The notes under the pieces are model-generated. The model worked only from the letters and a program-made list of their open reading frames with translations. It was not told the DNA's origin and did not search any database. This document shows, one piece after another, positions 54,163 through 64,000 of a stretch of 64,000 nt of DNA. This DNA is from DATBAT01 sp963824805 (GTDB lineage: Bacteria > Acidobacteriota > Terriglobia > Terriglobales > Acidobacteriaceae). Position numbers and translations under genes: made by a program. How positions within the stretch are numbered: position 1 is the first letter of the stretch; every line of letters starts with the position of its first letter. The stretch covers positions 62,001-126,000 of the forward strand of contig CAWGQZ010000015.1 of NCBI GenBank assembly GCA_963824805.1, read 5' to 3'.

Positions 54163-55554
54163 TCACTGCGGGTTTGCAAGCTCCGGCGAAACCGGTTCAG
54201 CGAGTTCTTCGCCAGCGGTGAGCCTGACTGGTTTGAACCCGCCGTGTGAACGGTCGTAAAGCCAGATGGCTCCAAAGACGATCAGCAGCAAGGCCGGAAG
54301 CACCGCCACCAGGCGAAAAGACATCTGCGACGCGGTCACTTCCCCGCCCTGCGCTTTGTAGTAGTCGTATACCTTTCCCATCTGTGGCAGCACAAAAAAG
54401 ACCGACAACATGCCTGCCGTACCCATCAACCCCATAAGCACCGCGCCGCCGCGAGGGAAACGCTCCGATGCTGCCGCCAGCATGGTGGGCCACATATAGC
54501 AGACACCGGTTCCCCATATGGTCGCCGCGCACAGTCCAGTGATCGGAGAGTCGGCGACACTCAGCGAAAGAAGCCCAAGCGAGGCCAGCAGGCAGGAGAA
54601 CCAGAGCAGTCCAACGGGCGAGAACTTGTGGGCCATGGGTCCGGCGAAGTGGCGCATCACGAACATCATGGCGCTCACGTACACCAACAGCAGGATTCCG
54701 GGCATGTGCACCGTCCGGGTAAGCGCAAATTGCACCCATTGCCCCGGCGCCAGTTCGCTAGCGGCAGTGAGGAACATGGAGAAAAACCACACCAGGAAAA
54801 ACGGGCGGAAGAACTCCTTCATCATTTCGCGAGTTGAGATCCCTGCCGCCACCCGCTCCGTCGGTGGGAATTCGCTTCCGAAAAGAAGCGCGCCGAAAGT
54901 CACCGAGGGGACCAGCACGCACGCCATTTGTAGCCGCCAATCGAGATTCAGTTGGCTGAGGCCGGCGCCGATCAGTCCGCCGATAATCAGACCACCCGGC
55001 CACCAGGCGTGCAACAGATTCAGCCTGTGGGTTTGATCGTCGGGGTATAGCGTCACCGCCAGTGGGTTGATCACGGTCTCCGTCAGGCCCCAACCGATAC
55101 CGCTGATCAGGGCCCCGCTCCAAAGCACGCGATAAGCCGAGAACCAGGCAGAAAGCGGCGCCGCAAAAATCAGGACCAATGTACCCACAATAAAACAAAG
55201 GGACGAAAGCCCCAGCAGCAGCCGCATGCCGAGATAGTCCAGCAGCGGACTCCCGATCATGATGGTAAGAGCAAAGCCGAAAAATGCCATCCCCAAAACC
55301 GTTCCGATCATTTGCGCCGAGTGCACGGGGTCAATCGGATCGAGAAATTGATGCTGCAAGACAGCCGCGAGATTGCCGCGAATGCTCGCTGCAATACCCG
55401 CCGTGACTAGTGCGATCACGCTTACCCGGAAGAGTCTGGGCTTGTCGTAGGCTGCGTGCCGGTCGTCTATCTGGCGGCGAGAAATGTGGCGATCCGTTGC
55501 GCGCAAATTCCCGACAGCGGGCCGGGATCTAATGGTGGATGGCGTCTTGGCCAC
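54163..55554 (-). CDS. MFS permease, sugar/fucose-type, 463 aa
   Basis: Twelve-helix major-facilitator permease. The GTG at 55554 is chosen because GAGGAGAA lies just upstream. A hydrophilic N-terminus of about 40 residues precedes the first helix (FRVSVIALVTAGIAASIRGN). Helices follow with LTIMIGSPLLDYLGMRLLLG (motif-A-like loop), ALISGIGWGLTETVINPLAV and LLHAWWPGGLIIGGLIGAGL. The second half opens with FFRPFFLVWFFSMFLTAASE. The FucP/GlcP-like HAWWPGG and ETVINP patterns favour a sugar. The broken TonB receptor gene lies just upstream on the same strand, suggesting a former outer/inner membrane uptake pair. Confidence 0.85.
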   Translation of the reverse strand: MAKTPSTIRSRPAVGNLRATDRHISRRQIDDRHAAYDKPRLFRVSVIALVTAGIAASIRGNLAAVLQHQFLDPIDPVHSAQMIGTVLGMAFFGFALTIMIGSPLLDYLGMRLLLGLSSLCFIVGTLVLIFAAPLSAWFSAYRVLWSGALISGIGWGLTETVINPLAVTLYPDDQTHRLNLLHAWWPGGLIIGGLIGAGLSQLNLDWRLQMACVLVPSVTFGALLFGSEFPPTERVAAGISTREMMKEFFRPFFLVWFFSMFLTAASELAPGQWVQFALTRTVHMPGILLLVYVSAMMFVMRHFAGPMAHKFSPVGLLWFSCLLASLGLLSLSVADSPITGLCAATIWGTGVCYMWPTMLAAASERFPRGGAVLMGLMGTAGMLSVFFVLPQMGKVYDYYKAQGGEVTASQMSFRLVAVLPALLLIVFGAIWLYDRSHGGFKPVRLTAGEELAEPVSPELANPQ

Positions 55555-55673
55555 GAAGTTCTCCTCCGACAGGAAACCAGGAGCATTCGTTCGATCCAAG
55601 TCCCGGAGTCTGGTTCGGTGGCCCACCGTTCACGATGCATGTTCAACCGCTGGACCACCCTTCGGCCACGAGT

Positions 55674-58600
55674 TTACCCGAAACCCAACCAAGTTGCCCC
55701 TTCATAGATCACGCGATCATACCCCACTCCGAGGAAATTTGCCGGAAGCTTAAACCCGTCGGCCCATTGGGCGAGCGTAGCATTCACGTGATCTTTGACG
55801 GCATCAGGGCGGGCGTTGTTTACACCATCAAGATTGTAGTCGCCTCCCACAGTTACACATTGCTTGGGATTAAAAGTGCCTGCCTCGCAGGCGCCCGGCG
55901 CCAGTTCCCGAAAATCCATCAAACGGCGCGGATCGAAAGGTGTCCAGTGGGCGCCGCTTTGGAACGCCCAGAGTACCGTTCATCTGCCAACCTGCCAGTG
56001 CCGCCTTGGCAAACCCTTTGTGATGTAAGAAAAACGGTAGCTCCCAGATGTAGGAGACTGTGAGCCGATGCCGAACGTCATAGGTTGAATTGCCGCGATC
56101 CAAACCAGGAGGGTCTGGTCTGTAGTGTAACCGTCGCCCGCGGCAAACCCGTTCACGCTCGTGGCCATGTTGTGCCAGCTAGACCCAGAGTCAATGGAGT
56201 GGCTGTAGGTGTAGTTAGCGGCGAGTTGCAACCCGCTGCCCAACCTGCCTTTCAGTGAAAGCTGTAGCGAGTTGTAGTTTGAGTCGGCAATGTCTTCGCC
56301 ATACCCGCAGAACGCCAAAATTTGATTGAGTCGGCCAGAGAAAATGTTGTATTGCCGTATTGATTTATCCCTTTATCGCGTTGGCTGCACAGCATGCGGC
56401 CGAGGTTGTCTTTGACGCAGGTGCCTTCCGGAAGCATGCCGCCGGGAATGCGTTGGCTTTTCGGCGCAGATCAGATGGGTACCACGCGTCCCTACATAGT
56501 TTGCTTCAAGGGTGAGGTCACGACGGATAGCTCGTTGTATCCCCAGGAAGTAACTTTTCACCGACGGATCAGGGATGCCTCGGGGAAAATAATACTGGTC
56601 AGGGCTGCGATATTAGGATTCGCTGGATCCCAACCAGAAATATTGCCGGTCGCCTGCACTCCGGAGCCTGCGTGTTGAGCGGGTGGCGCCGAACCCAGAA
56701 AAGTTCGCGTCCCTCCTTCAACCGGTCCATAGACGACGTGATTGACGTCTGCGACAAGAGAATTGATCGCTGAATTCAGAATAAAAGGGCGGGTTCCAGC
56801 GGGTATTAGAGTAGGGCCTGTAGATCGCACTTTGATAGGAAATTCCGAACCCTCCCCGCAACGCCGCCTTGCCATCACCGAACATATCCCAGGCGAATCC
56901 AGCCGGGGTCCAAAATTGTTATGGTCGCCTGCCCCTAGCGATTTGACCGGGGCAAATCCTTCTGGACCGCAGACACCCGCGATCGTGGCTAACGGGTTGC
57001 CCAGACATGGCACACTGTCATTCTTTATCTGTCCAGCACCGGTGGTGATGTCATCAACGAAACTCTGTCCGGGGCCTAACCGAAAACTGGCGGCTAAATT
57101 ATTCAGTTCAGTGAGCCGGGTATACAGGTCGTACCGAATGCCAAGGTTAAGGGCCAACCGCCGCGTGACTTCCAGTCCTCCTGGAGGTACAACCCAGTCT
57201 CCCAGTTTCGCCAATGGCGGAAACTGGTCTCAAGATGGGCCGGTTTTCCGCTCTGGATGCCGGGATCAACGCCCGCGCCTTCTCCGTAGGGAGCGTCAAC
57301 CGCAAAAAACACCGGATCGAAGAAGTAGTAGGATGGACGACCGAGGTTCGCATTGCCATTCTCGATATTCCTGCGAAGATCCACCCGCCCTTCATGTTGT
57401 GTTTGCCTCGGTTCAGCGTGAGCGAATCCGCATAGGAATAAATGCCTTCGTGAAAGACTTCCGGAATTCCGGACGCCGACCCAAACCCGAGAGTGGAATC
57501 ATCGAACAAGATCGAAGGAACTCCTGGAAAGGCAGCCTCGGTGGTAGAGACGGACCCAGTATAACCGGCGCGGAATTCGTTCATCAGTGTTGGTTTGAAA
57601 GTATGAATGTAGCTCAACTGGAAATTGGGTGTGGTCAGTTTGACGGGCGTGGGAAAACCCCGCACTAGATTGCCACCCCCGAACTGGTCCGTGGATCGGG
57701 CCCAATTCATCTGAGCAAAAAGACTGTCGGCTGATCCAAAGATGTAGTCGAGTCTCAGGGAACCCTCGTTACCTTGGGCGAGATCGTCGCCGGTTTGCGA
57801 TGGAGTGACGTTGAGCAGGTTTACCAGGAGAGGATCGTCTCGATTCAACGCGCCCACTACTGGAATTGAGTAAGGCGATCCGTCCGGGCATCCGCCATCC
57901 TCCTCAGGCATGTTCATCTGGTCGATGTCAGACTGCTCGACACCGAACAGGCCGGCGAATCTGCCGGAGATATTGCTGGATGTCGCCGCGGGACACAGAT
58001 AGTCCGCGAAGCGCGCGAACCCTGAACCTGAGAACCTGCCTCCGACAACATAATCCCGTAACGTGAATGCGGACGTACCTGGCGCCGACGGCGCAAATTT
58101 GGAATAGAGGAGATTAGCCACCGATGTCGGGAAAATCTTTGCCACGGCCTGCCGAAGTTGTGGGGATTCGGCCAATACTTCGCCGGGCGAGGCAGTCAAA
58201 AAATGTTCCCCCTGGTACGCCGCGAAGAAGAAGAGCCTGTTTTTCCAAACCGGTCCACCAATGCGCAAGCCCAAACTGGTTCATTCGTACGGCTGGCTTG
58301 ATCCGGTTGGCCGGGTTAGGGTCATGGTTGGCGAAGAACGAATTTGCATCCAGAGCATCATTGCGCAAAAACCACCACGCACTCCCGTGGAAGTGATTCG
58401 TCCCGGACTTGGTGACCAGGCTGGTCACGGCACCGGCGCTACTGCCAAATTCAGCCGAATTATTCAGCGTCAGTACCTGCACTTGCTGAATCGTATCTAC
58501 GATAGGTCGATTGACAACGCCACCGCTCAGACCTGTGTTCGAGACACCATTGACGAGAAAGCCTCCGAAGTTTTCACGGACACCATTCACCACGGCCTGG

Positions 58601-59148
58601 CTGCCTTCTTCAAAAATCACGCCGCGAACATTGACCGCACCCGGAACGTACTGCACGAGGTTGTATACGTTACGTCCGTTCAAGGGAAGGTCCGCGACCT
58701 CTGTCGAATCAATTGTCGTCGACAGCCTGGCATTTTCGGTATCTACAGGATTGGCGGACGGGTTTGTGCTTCGGATCTCCACTGCTTCGGAACGGCCAGC
58801 TACTTTAAGAGTGAAATCAACGCGGAGGACCGTCCCAGCCTTAACCGTCAAGGCACCACTAGTAGACGGTGCAAAACCGTTAGCTGAGACCGAAAGGATG
58901 TAGGTTCCCACCATCAGCTGTGTGGCCGCGTATAGGCCCGTCGCATTACTTCGAACTGTAACCTTGCGACTAGTTCCTAGATTCAAGGTGTTAACCACGG
59001 CATTGGATAGGACGGCGCCAGAGACATCGGTCACGAGTCCTACGATTTGCCCGTTCTGGATTTGTGCGGCTGCAGCGCCGGCCCAAACGAGTCGGGCAAG
59101 CAAGATCACCGCACGCAACCACCGATCGCTCGAGGGATGTTCATTCAC
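55674..59148 (-). pseudogene. TonB-dependent receptor with carboxypeptidase-regulatory domain, broken
   Basis: Second Oar-like receptor, read in at least eight frame segments that follow each other in the right order. Start about 59148 (GTG), signal-like RAVILLARLVWAGAAAAQ. The regulatory domain is GQIVGLVTDVSGAVLSNAVV; the plug includes EVADLPLNGRNVYNLVQYVP and AVTSLVTKSGTNHFHGSAWW. Barrel pieces include LRIGGPVWKNRLFFFAAYQG, GWIFAG then DLRRNIENGNANLGRPSYYF, NLGIRYDLYTRLTELNN, YFLGIQRAIRRDLTLEANYV and STYDVRHRLTVSYIWELPFF. Breaks lie near 58265, 57385, 57170, 56890, 56790, 56560, 56430, 56310, 56095 and 55920. The last roughly 100 residues of the barrel are missing altogether. Confidence 0.85.
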
Positions 59149-59253
59149 CCACCACTTGCTGAGCAATCCGCTTCGGTTCTTTTGGCCTACTGTTTCAGCC
59201 TGGCTGACGAGCGCGACTTGGGGCACTCTTCGGTGAAGAGGTGGGCACAGTAT

Positions 59254-59614
59254 ATGCCACAGACATGGCTGCACGGCGGATCTGTCGCGGCCATCGTCGG
59301 GGGCAATACGCTCTACATCGCCGGACAAGAAGGAGAGGATGAAAACGGCAAATTGAAAGTAGGAGGCATCGGGCCGGAAACGCAAGGTGCTTTGGAAAAC
59401 CTCGCCAAGGTAGTGAAGGCGGCTGGCTTCGAATTAAGCGATGTCGTTTCGGTTACGGTCTATCTGGCCGACATCAAAGAATTTGAGGCTATGAACAAGG
59501 TGTACCGCGCATTCATGCTTAACCCAAAGCCTAGACGAGCGACCGTGCAAAGTCGTCCGCTTGGTGAATGACGCGCGTATTGAAATATCCGCAATTGCGG
59601 TAAAACAGCCTTAA
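59254..59614 (+). pseudogene. RidA-family enamine/imine deaminase, frameshifted
   Basis: Trimeric RidA-like protein that hydrolyses reactive enamines/imines. It reads AAIVGGNTLYIAGQEGEDEN, GPETQGALENLAKVVKAAGF, ELSDVVSVTVYLADIKEFEA and MNKVYRAFMLNPKPRRATVQ. After ATVQ the frame stops at 59571. Removing one A from the AAA at 59549-59551 gives ATVQVVRLVNDARIEISAIA then VKQP and a stop at 59614, the exact family ending. This is therefore probably a homopolymer error in an intact gene. The ATG at 59254 is used; a GTG at 59233 is an alternative start. It is divergent from the broken TonB receptor. Confidence 0.85.
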
Positions 59615-59936
59615 CCCGCACGGCATTCACAGTTTGTTGCTTCAAGAACGGACTGAATTGAATCCTGAAGCCGGGATTTAATCTTCCGCAATTCGAAAAC
59701 CAGCGGCTGCCTATGTGTGGGGGCGTGTCCAATCTTTTGGGTAAACAGCCAGGTTTGTTTTTGGGATGGGGTGCAGGCGAAGGTCTCTCCGCAAATCGTC
59801 CTATGGATTATGGGATTTGCCGGGTGTTACGAAAGTACTATCTTAATTTTTAGAAAATCACACCTCGGTCATCTACGCAACCACATCCAGAGAAACTATT
59901 ATTCCCACCAATGTCTTCTCCCGGGACAGACGGGGC
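59615..59936. other. Intergenic stretch before the minor-pilin operon
   Basis: About 320 bases between same-strand genes; expected to hold the pilin-operon promoter. I see no gene or strong hairpin. Confidence 0.45.
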
Positions 59937-60653
59937 ATGCAGTTGAACTCAGCCAAACCGACTGATCGGAAGAGCAAAACTATTCATGAGCGAGAGCGTA
60001 CTTTCCTCGGCTCGTGCTGCGGTCAGTTTGCGCCAGCTGAAAGGCAAAGCTCGGACCGCGGGCTCGCTCACAGCGGCAAGCAGGGGTTTTCGCTCGTTGA
60101 GTTGCTGGTCGTGCTTGCCATAGCCATTGTGCTGATGGCGATTTGTCCGCCGCTTATCATGAACGTGGTATCGGTCATGAAAACCCGATACGCCGCGACT
60201 GACTTCAGCAGTTTGCTTCAAAAGGTCCGCATCGAAGCCGCTAGAAAGAATACTTTCTATCCCATCGCGCAATCCACTCTGTCCAGCGGGCAGTTGGTTT
60301 ACTTCATCGACCTCAACAAGGACGGAGTGCTCGACAGTACGGAGCCACAGCTGGTATTTGACAGGGCGGTCAACGTTCACTTCGGAACGGGTAGCGGCGC
60401 ACCTGGAGAGTCCGCCCTCGTCGCTTCTATGAACCTTACCCCCTATGCGAGTAGTCAGCAACCGAATTTCAATGCTCGCGGTGTCCCCTGTGTGCTGTCG
60501 GGAGGAACTTGCCCTCAAACCCCGGGATCAGGATTTGTCTGGTTCCTCTCCAGGAGTGGTCCGTTGGGTGCGAACTGGGCATCGGTAGCAGTAACGCCCA
60601 GCGGAAGAGTTCGGGTGTGGACCCATGATGGTCAGAACTGGATTCAGCAATGA
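59937..60653 (+). CDS. GspH/FimT-family minor pseudopilin, 238 aa
   Basis: Type IV pilus/type II secretion minor pseudopilin. The prepilin peptidase site is QG/FSLVELLVVLAIAIVLM with Glu5, at about residues 49-68. A GspH/FimT C-terminal domain follows (VMKTRYAATDFSSLLQKVRI; GFVWFLSRSGPLGANWASVA; GRVRVWTHDGQNWIQQ). The leader before the cleavage site is unusually long (about 50 residues), so the true start may lie inside it. It overlaps the next gene by four bases (ATGA), the first of a chain of tightly packed minor-pilin genes. DLNKDGVLDSTEP resembles a calcium-binding loop. Confidence 0.88.
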   Translation: MQLNSAKPTDRKSKTIHERERTFLGSCCGQFAPAERQSSDRGLAHSGKQGFSLVELLVVLAIAIVLMAICPPLIMNVVSVMKTRYAATDFSSLLQKVRIEAARKNTFYPIAQSTLSSGQLVYFIDLNKDGVLDSTEPQLVFDRAVNVHFGTGSGAPGESALVASMNLTPYASSQQPNFNARGVPCVLSGGTCPQTPGSGFVWFLSRSGPLGANWASVAVTPSGRVRVWTHDGQNWIQQ

Positions 60654-61312
60654 GCACCGCGAGGGGGGCTTTCGTGATTGCCTTTCGGGATTCCAAATTC
60701 CGCTCCGAACGTGGCCAGGCCGGAATGACTCTGATCGAACTGATGATCGCGATAACTGTGCTTGCTATTGCTCTCCCGGCGTCCATGCTAATGATCTTAG
60801 TGGGTATGCAAACGAATTCACGGAACAAGACCGATACCACGGCCACCATTCTGGATCAGGAGATCATCGAAAAGTTTTCCACACTTAAGCAGTATCCCAA
60901 GCCAACTTTTGTTGCCATTTATGACTGCAGTCTCAGTGGCGGCGCAGCAAATGTCCACAATGCGTCGCTCGGGCAGGGCGCTGCCCCCGCAGGCAACGGA
61001 GCCATCTTGTATACAGCGGCAACCGCGCCTTCCCCTGAGAAAGTGGGCGATATCGATTGGACACAACCCGTTTCCAACTTGGCTACCTCCACCATCCCGG
61101 GCTACGCGATGCAGTATTCCGCTTGCGGCGGGGATATCTACGAGGTTCGCTGGAACGTCATGAAAGTAAGTCCTAACCCGAATAGTCAAATCAGTCTTCT
61201 GACCGTCTCCGCTCGCCCACGGTCCGCGATCGCGGCCGACGCCAGTGGTGCGCAGAATCGGGCCATTTTGTACGCCCAGCCGGTAACGCTGCGAGCATTG
61301 ATTGATAACTAG
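60650..61312 (+). CDS. pilV: Prepilin-like minor pilin, PilV type, 220 aa
   Basis: Minor pilin with the cleavage motif RGQAG/MTLIELMIAITVLAIA at about residues 21-40. The mature domain is beta-rich with Cys pairs (YDCSLSGGAANVHNASLG; YSACGGDIYEVRWNV). The start overlaps the GspH/FimT gene by 4 bases (ATGA), and the end overlaps the next gene region, showing translational coupling. In T4P systems PilV primes pilus assembly with PilW and PilX. The gene symbol is assigned from order and motif, not from strong identity. Confidence 0.85.
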   Translation: MSTARGAFVIAFRDSKFRSERGQAGMTLIELMIAITVLAIALPASMLMILVGMQTNSRNKTDTTATILDQEIIEKFSTLKQYPKPTFVAIYDCSLSGGAANVHNASLGQGAAPAGNGAILYTAATAPSPEKVGDIDWTQPVSNLATSTIPGYAMQYSACGGDIYEVRWNVMKVSPNPNSQISLLTVSARPRSAIAADASGAQNRAILYAQPVTLRALIDN

Positions 61313-61326
61313 TGGAGAAATTAGAA

Positions 61327-62199
61327 GTGATAAAGGCATCTCGTAAACCAAGCGCTCGACGGAAGAAGGGGCAACGTGCGATCGCGAAAGGCTTTTCTCT
61401 AATTGAACTCCTTGTCGTTGCCGCAGTTCTCTTAATTGTGCTGGGTGCAGTTGTCGATTACATTGCCACCGCCATCCAACGCAGCAGATCCGAACAGACC
61501 AAGGTCGATCTCACCCAGGACGGGCGTGCCTTCGTGGACGAGTTTGAGCGCGACCTCCATCAGGCCGGCTACCCCAATTGTCGTATGTTTAATACCGGGA
61601 CGAATTGCAGTGCACACTTTTCCGATCGCACAATGGCAGTGGGACTGGTTTCGGTTTCCAACACAAGCATCACCTTTGAAGGCGATGTGGACGGCGACGG
61701 TAATGTGGATAGCGTGAGATACCAATTAGTGGATTCATCGGGAAACTTCCCCCCTGCCAGTACGTGTCCCTGTACCCTCGAGCGCAGCCAGATACAAAAG
61801 GCGAACGGCACGGCGCCGCTCTTGCAGGCAACGCAATGGAGCCAGGAGTTGCAGAACATCGTAAATAGCGGAGTGCCGGGGGCTGGGCTGGCGTACGGAG
61901 GCGGGTTGCCTCTCTCCGGCAATGTCGCATTTGCTGGAGGCAGCATGACTAACACCGCATACTATGCAGCCGTCGCCAGCGTGAAAGACTTCCCCGTGTT
62001 TTCGGCGTACGACCAGGATGGGGCGGTTGTTGCGCTTCCTGCGGACATCACCACATCTGCGGGTCAACAGACCCTCGCGAGTATCAAGTCCGTTCGCCTC
62101 ACGATCAATCTCTTGGGCAGCGCCACTACCGGTTTCGACCCCAAAACCGGAGTGCGTCCTCTGGTCACGATGGTAGGAGAGAGCCGCATCAACAACTAG
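61327..62199 (+). CDS. pilW: Minor pilin, PilW type, 290 aa
   Basis: Prepilin with cleavage motif AKG/FSLIELLVVAAVLLIVLG at about residues 22-40. The long mature domain includes VDLTQDGRAFVDEFERDLHQ followed by AGYPN, as in PilW proteins, then ITFEGDVDGDGNVDSVRYQL, a calcium-loop-like repeat, and a closing KSVRLTINLLGSATTGFDPK. The GTG at 61327 has GGAGAA seven bases upstream; a GTG at 61312 overlapping the pilV stop is an alternative. It is part of the same operon, before the PilX-like gene 13 bases downstream. Confidence 0.85.
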   Translation: MIKASRKPSARRKKGQRAIAKGFSLIELLVVAAVLLIVLGAVVDYIATAIQRSRSEQTKVDLTQDGRAFVDEFERDLHQAGYPNCRMFNTGTNCSAHFSDRTMAVGLVSVSNTSITFEGDVDGDGNVDSVRYQLVDSSGNFPPASTCPCTLERSQIQKANGTAPLLQATQWSQELQNIVNSGVPGAGLAYGGGLPLSGNVAFAGGSMTNTAYYAAVASVKDFPVFSAYDQDGAVVALPADITTSAGQQTLASIKSVRLTINLLGSATTGFDPKTGVRPLVTMVGESRINN

Positions 62200-62212
62200 T
62201 GGGATTGTCCCT

Positions 62213-63791
62213 ATGAATAGAGACCAACTCAAATTTAGTCGCCAGGCTTCTTGCAGTAAGCGCAGAAATGAGCGCGGCATGGCGCTGATCTTAGTTCTAA
62301 TGACCGTGCTCTTGGTCTCAGCAATCGGGCTGGGCATCCTGTTCATGGCCGATACTGAGACCTCGATTAACGGCAATTACCGGGATACCCAAGTGGCTTT
62401 CTTCGCCATGCGCTCCGGCCTGGAGGAGGCGCGCGACCGCATGAGCTCCAAAAGCATCGCTCCTCTGACCTTGCCCGCATCCATGCCGGGCAGCGCCAAT
62501 GCCATTGCTTATGTCATCAATTCGGCCGGCTCCACTGATGTGGTGGACCCAATGAATATGGCGAATGCATATTCAGACAGCGAGTTCTGTCAAGAAAACT
62601 TCGCGACTCTAACATCGGGCACCCCGGGCGTGGCTTGCACGGTGCCTCCGCCCACGAGCAGCGTGATGGCCTACGCCAACAGCATTTCTCCAAACACCAA
62701 TACTGGCGCAGCTTTGAAATATAAGTGGGTCCGAATCACCCTAAAACAGAATGGCACGATTCCCGGCGCCCCGGTGGATGCCAGCCAGCCCAGTAGCACA
62801 CCAATCTGCTTTCAGACCGCAGCCAATCAGGAAATCCCGGTCAGCTTAATCCCCGGAGGTCCGTACCCGAGTTGTAAAGCGGCGCAAGCCTGGGGGCAGG
62901 ATGCCGGACCCGTGTATCTTGTCACTTCGCTGGCGGTGACACCCCAAGGGACTCGCCGCATGGGCCAACACGAGGTGGCCGGCCTTACTTTTACCCCGCC
63001 TCCTGGCGCATTGGTATTGGATGGGCCGAGTGCTTCCATTTCTCCCAGTCCCTCTTCGAACCAATTTTTCGTAAACGGCAACGACAACGCTTCATCCGGC
63101 TGGGGGGTTACGCCGGCTCCGTCTAGCGCGTGTGTCGCGTCGGGCCCGGGACAAGTACCTTCCATTTCTACCGGGGATGCTGCCGGGGTCACAAACGTTA
63201 CTAACTCGATCACGCAGAGCCCGGACCGGTCCGCTAACTACACAGGTTCGGGGGGTACACCGTCGTTGGTAAACTCCGGCCCCACGGGAACCGGTACCCA
63301 CGGCGGAGCGTGGTCAAACCCGGTACAACTCGACAACTTTGTGAGCAACCTCGCAGCGACCGCCGACGCTACTTTCACCTGTGGTATTGGGACGCCCTGC
63401 AGCCCATCGGGTCCGGTCGGCACCAATGCCGATCCTCAGATCACTTATGTGGACGGTGATTTCAACTATGGAAACTCTTCGGGCGCAGGAGTGTTAGTCG
63501 TAACCGGAACCTCTCGTTCAATGGCAACGCGAGCTTTAACGGCCTGATTCTGGTCATCGGCCAGGGAGTTGTCACCGAATCCGGCGGCGGCAGTGGCGGT
63601 TTCAACGGGATGATATTCGTTGCAAAGACCACAGTTCGACATCTCCCCTATCCGCAGCTCTCTGCTCTCGGCGCCCCACAATCAGCTGGAACGGCGGCGG
63701 AAACAGTTTCCTCCAATACAATAGTTGCTGGGCCAACATCGGGAACACCATGCGCTACAGTGTGGTTGCCAAGCGTGAAGAGATGTACTGA
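62213..63791 (+). pseudogene. pilX: PilX-like minor pilus assembly protein, frameshifted twice
   Basis: Starts MNRDQLKFSRQ and has the PilX_N pattern ERGMALILVLMTVLLVSAIG (residues 20-39), then FMADTETSINGNYRDTQVAF and AMRSGLEEARDRMSS. The body is Ser/Gly/Pro-rich. Two one-base breaks are visible. At 63510-63511 one more C restores VVTGTLSFNGNASFNGLILV. At 63680-63681 one more A restores LGAPQISWNGGGNSFLQYNS, then CWANIGNTMRYSVVAKREEM and Y, with a stop at 63791, a typical PilX C-terminus. Both sites are homopolymers, so the gene is probably intact. It ends the visible minor-pilin operon. Confidence 0.83.
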
Positions 63792-64000
63792 AGAATCGGT
63801 GGATATTTCCGGATTTGGATTGAGGGGCAGAACAGGAACCGTCGGCGAGAGGTTCGGCGCATCTGGGCCATTCATGCCCCAGTCCCTCCTCTACAGACAG
63901 GCGACCAAAGTAACCGTCGGCTAAACAATGCGCTGCCGCTTGATATAAGCGGGTGTTTAAATTCGAGATCGATGCACCTTCGAGTACCAATCTAAGCTCT

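Noticed and set aside
55674..59148. Reading the fragments here as several small genes
   Set aside because: Each fragment continues the same receptor in the next frame and in the correct order, so they are one broken gene.

Overview
The window looks like chromosomal DNA of a soil-type Acidobacteriota (Terriglobia/Koribacter-like). That placement is an inference. It rests on two very large TonB-dependent receptors carrying an N-terminal carboxypeptidase-regulatory domain, a phytase-like esterase, phospholipase-C-type phosphoesterase and secreted NHL propeller repertoire, many histidine kinases, and an estimated GC content in the high fifties. No rRNA, tRNA, CRISPR array, transposase, integrase or phage gene was found.

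Layout. (1) 0.1-19.4 kb is mostly housekeeping: pyrE-mtnA, a cold-shock gene, an OmpA-like lipid/peptidoglycan-anchored envelope protein, thrS, a PAS histidine kinase, a cytochrome c lipoprotein, a PBP4-type dacB, folP, a GAF-GGDEF diguanylate cyclase, a RodZ-like protein, and the activated-methyl-cycle pair metK-ahcY. (2) 19.4-37.9 kb is metabolic and regulatory: a DUF4242/GlxA-regulator divergent pair, a P5C/aldehyde dehydrogenase, GAF-ANTAR, DUF4230, a phytase-like esterase, a sugar transporter-PfkB kinase operon, a PilZ-LuxR pair, an internally shortened LacI protein beside a GH99/71-like secreted glycosidase, an SPFH protein, an outer-membrane barrel, and a phosphoesterase. (3) 38.3-53.7 kb is a signalling island. 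A TonB receptor is translationally coupled to a sensor kinase whose sensor resembles a periplasmic ABC-type binding protein. There is also a receiver-HATPase (RsbW-like) protein, a 1187-residue hybrid kinase in operon with a receiver-RsbU phosphatase, and a receiver-MEDS protein. (4) 54.2-59.6 kb holds an MFS sugar permease, a second, broken TonB receptor, and a RidA homologue. (5) 59.9-63.8 kb holds a type IV minor-pilin operon (FimT/GspH, PilV, PilW, PilX) that continues to the right edge.

Two things stand out. First, dispersed intergenic DNA families are visible by eye: a 52-bp hairpin element in two copies, a 77-78-bp dyad element in two inverted copies, and GC-rich palindromes of two further kinds. 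Second, about ten genes carry single-base frameshifts while protein homology continues on both sides. Where the base can be pinned down the indel falls in a homopolymer, so many of these are probably sequencing errors rather than true decay. The second TonB receptor also lacks its C-terminus and is the best case for a real pseudogene.
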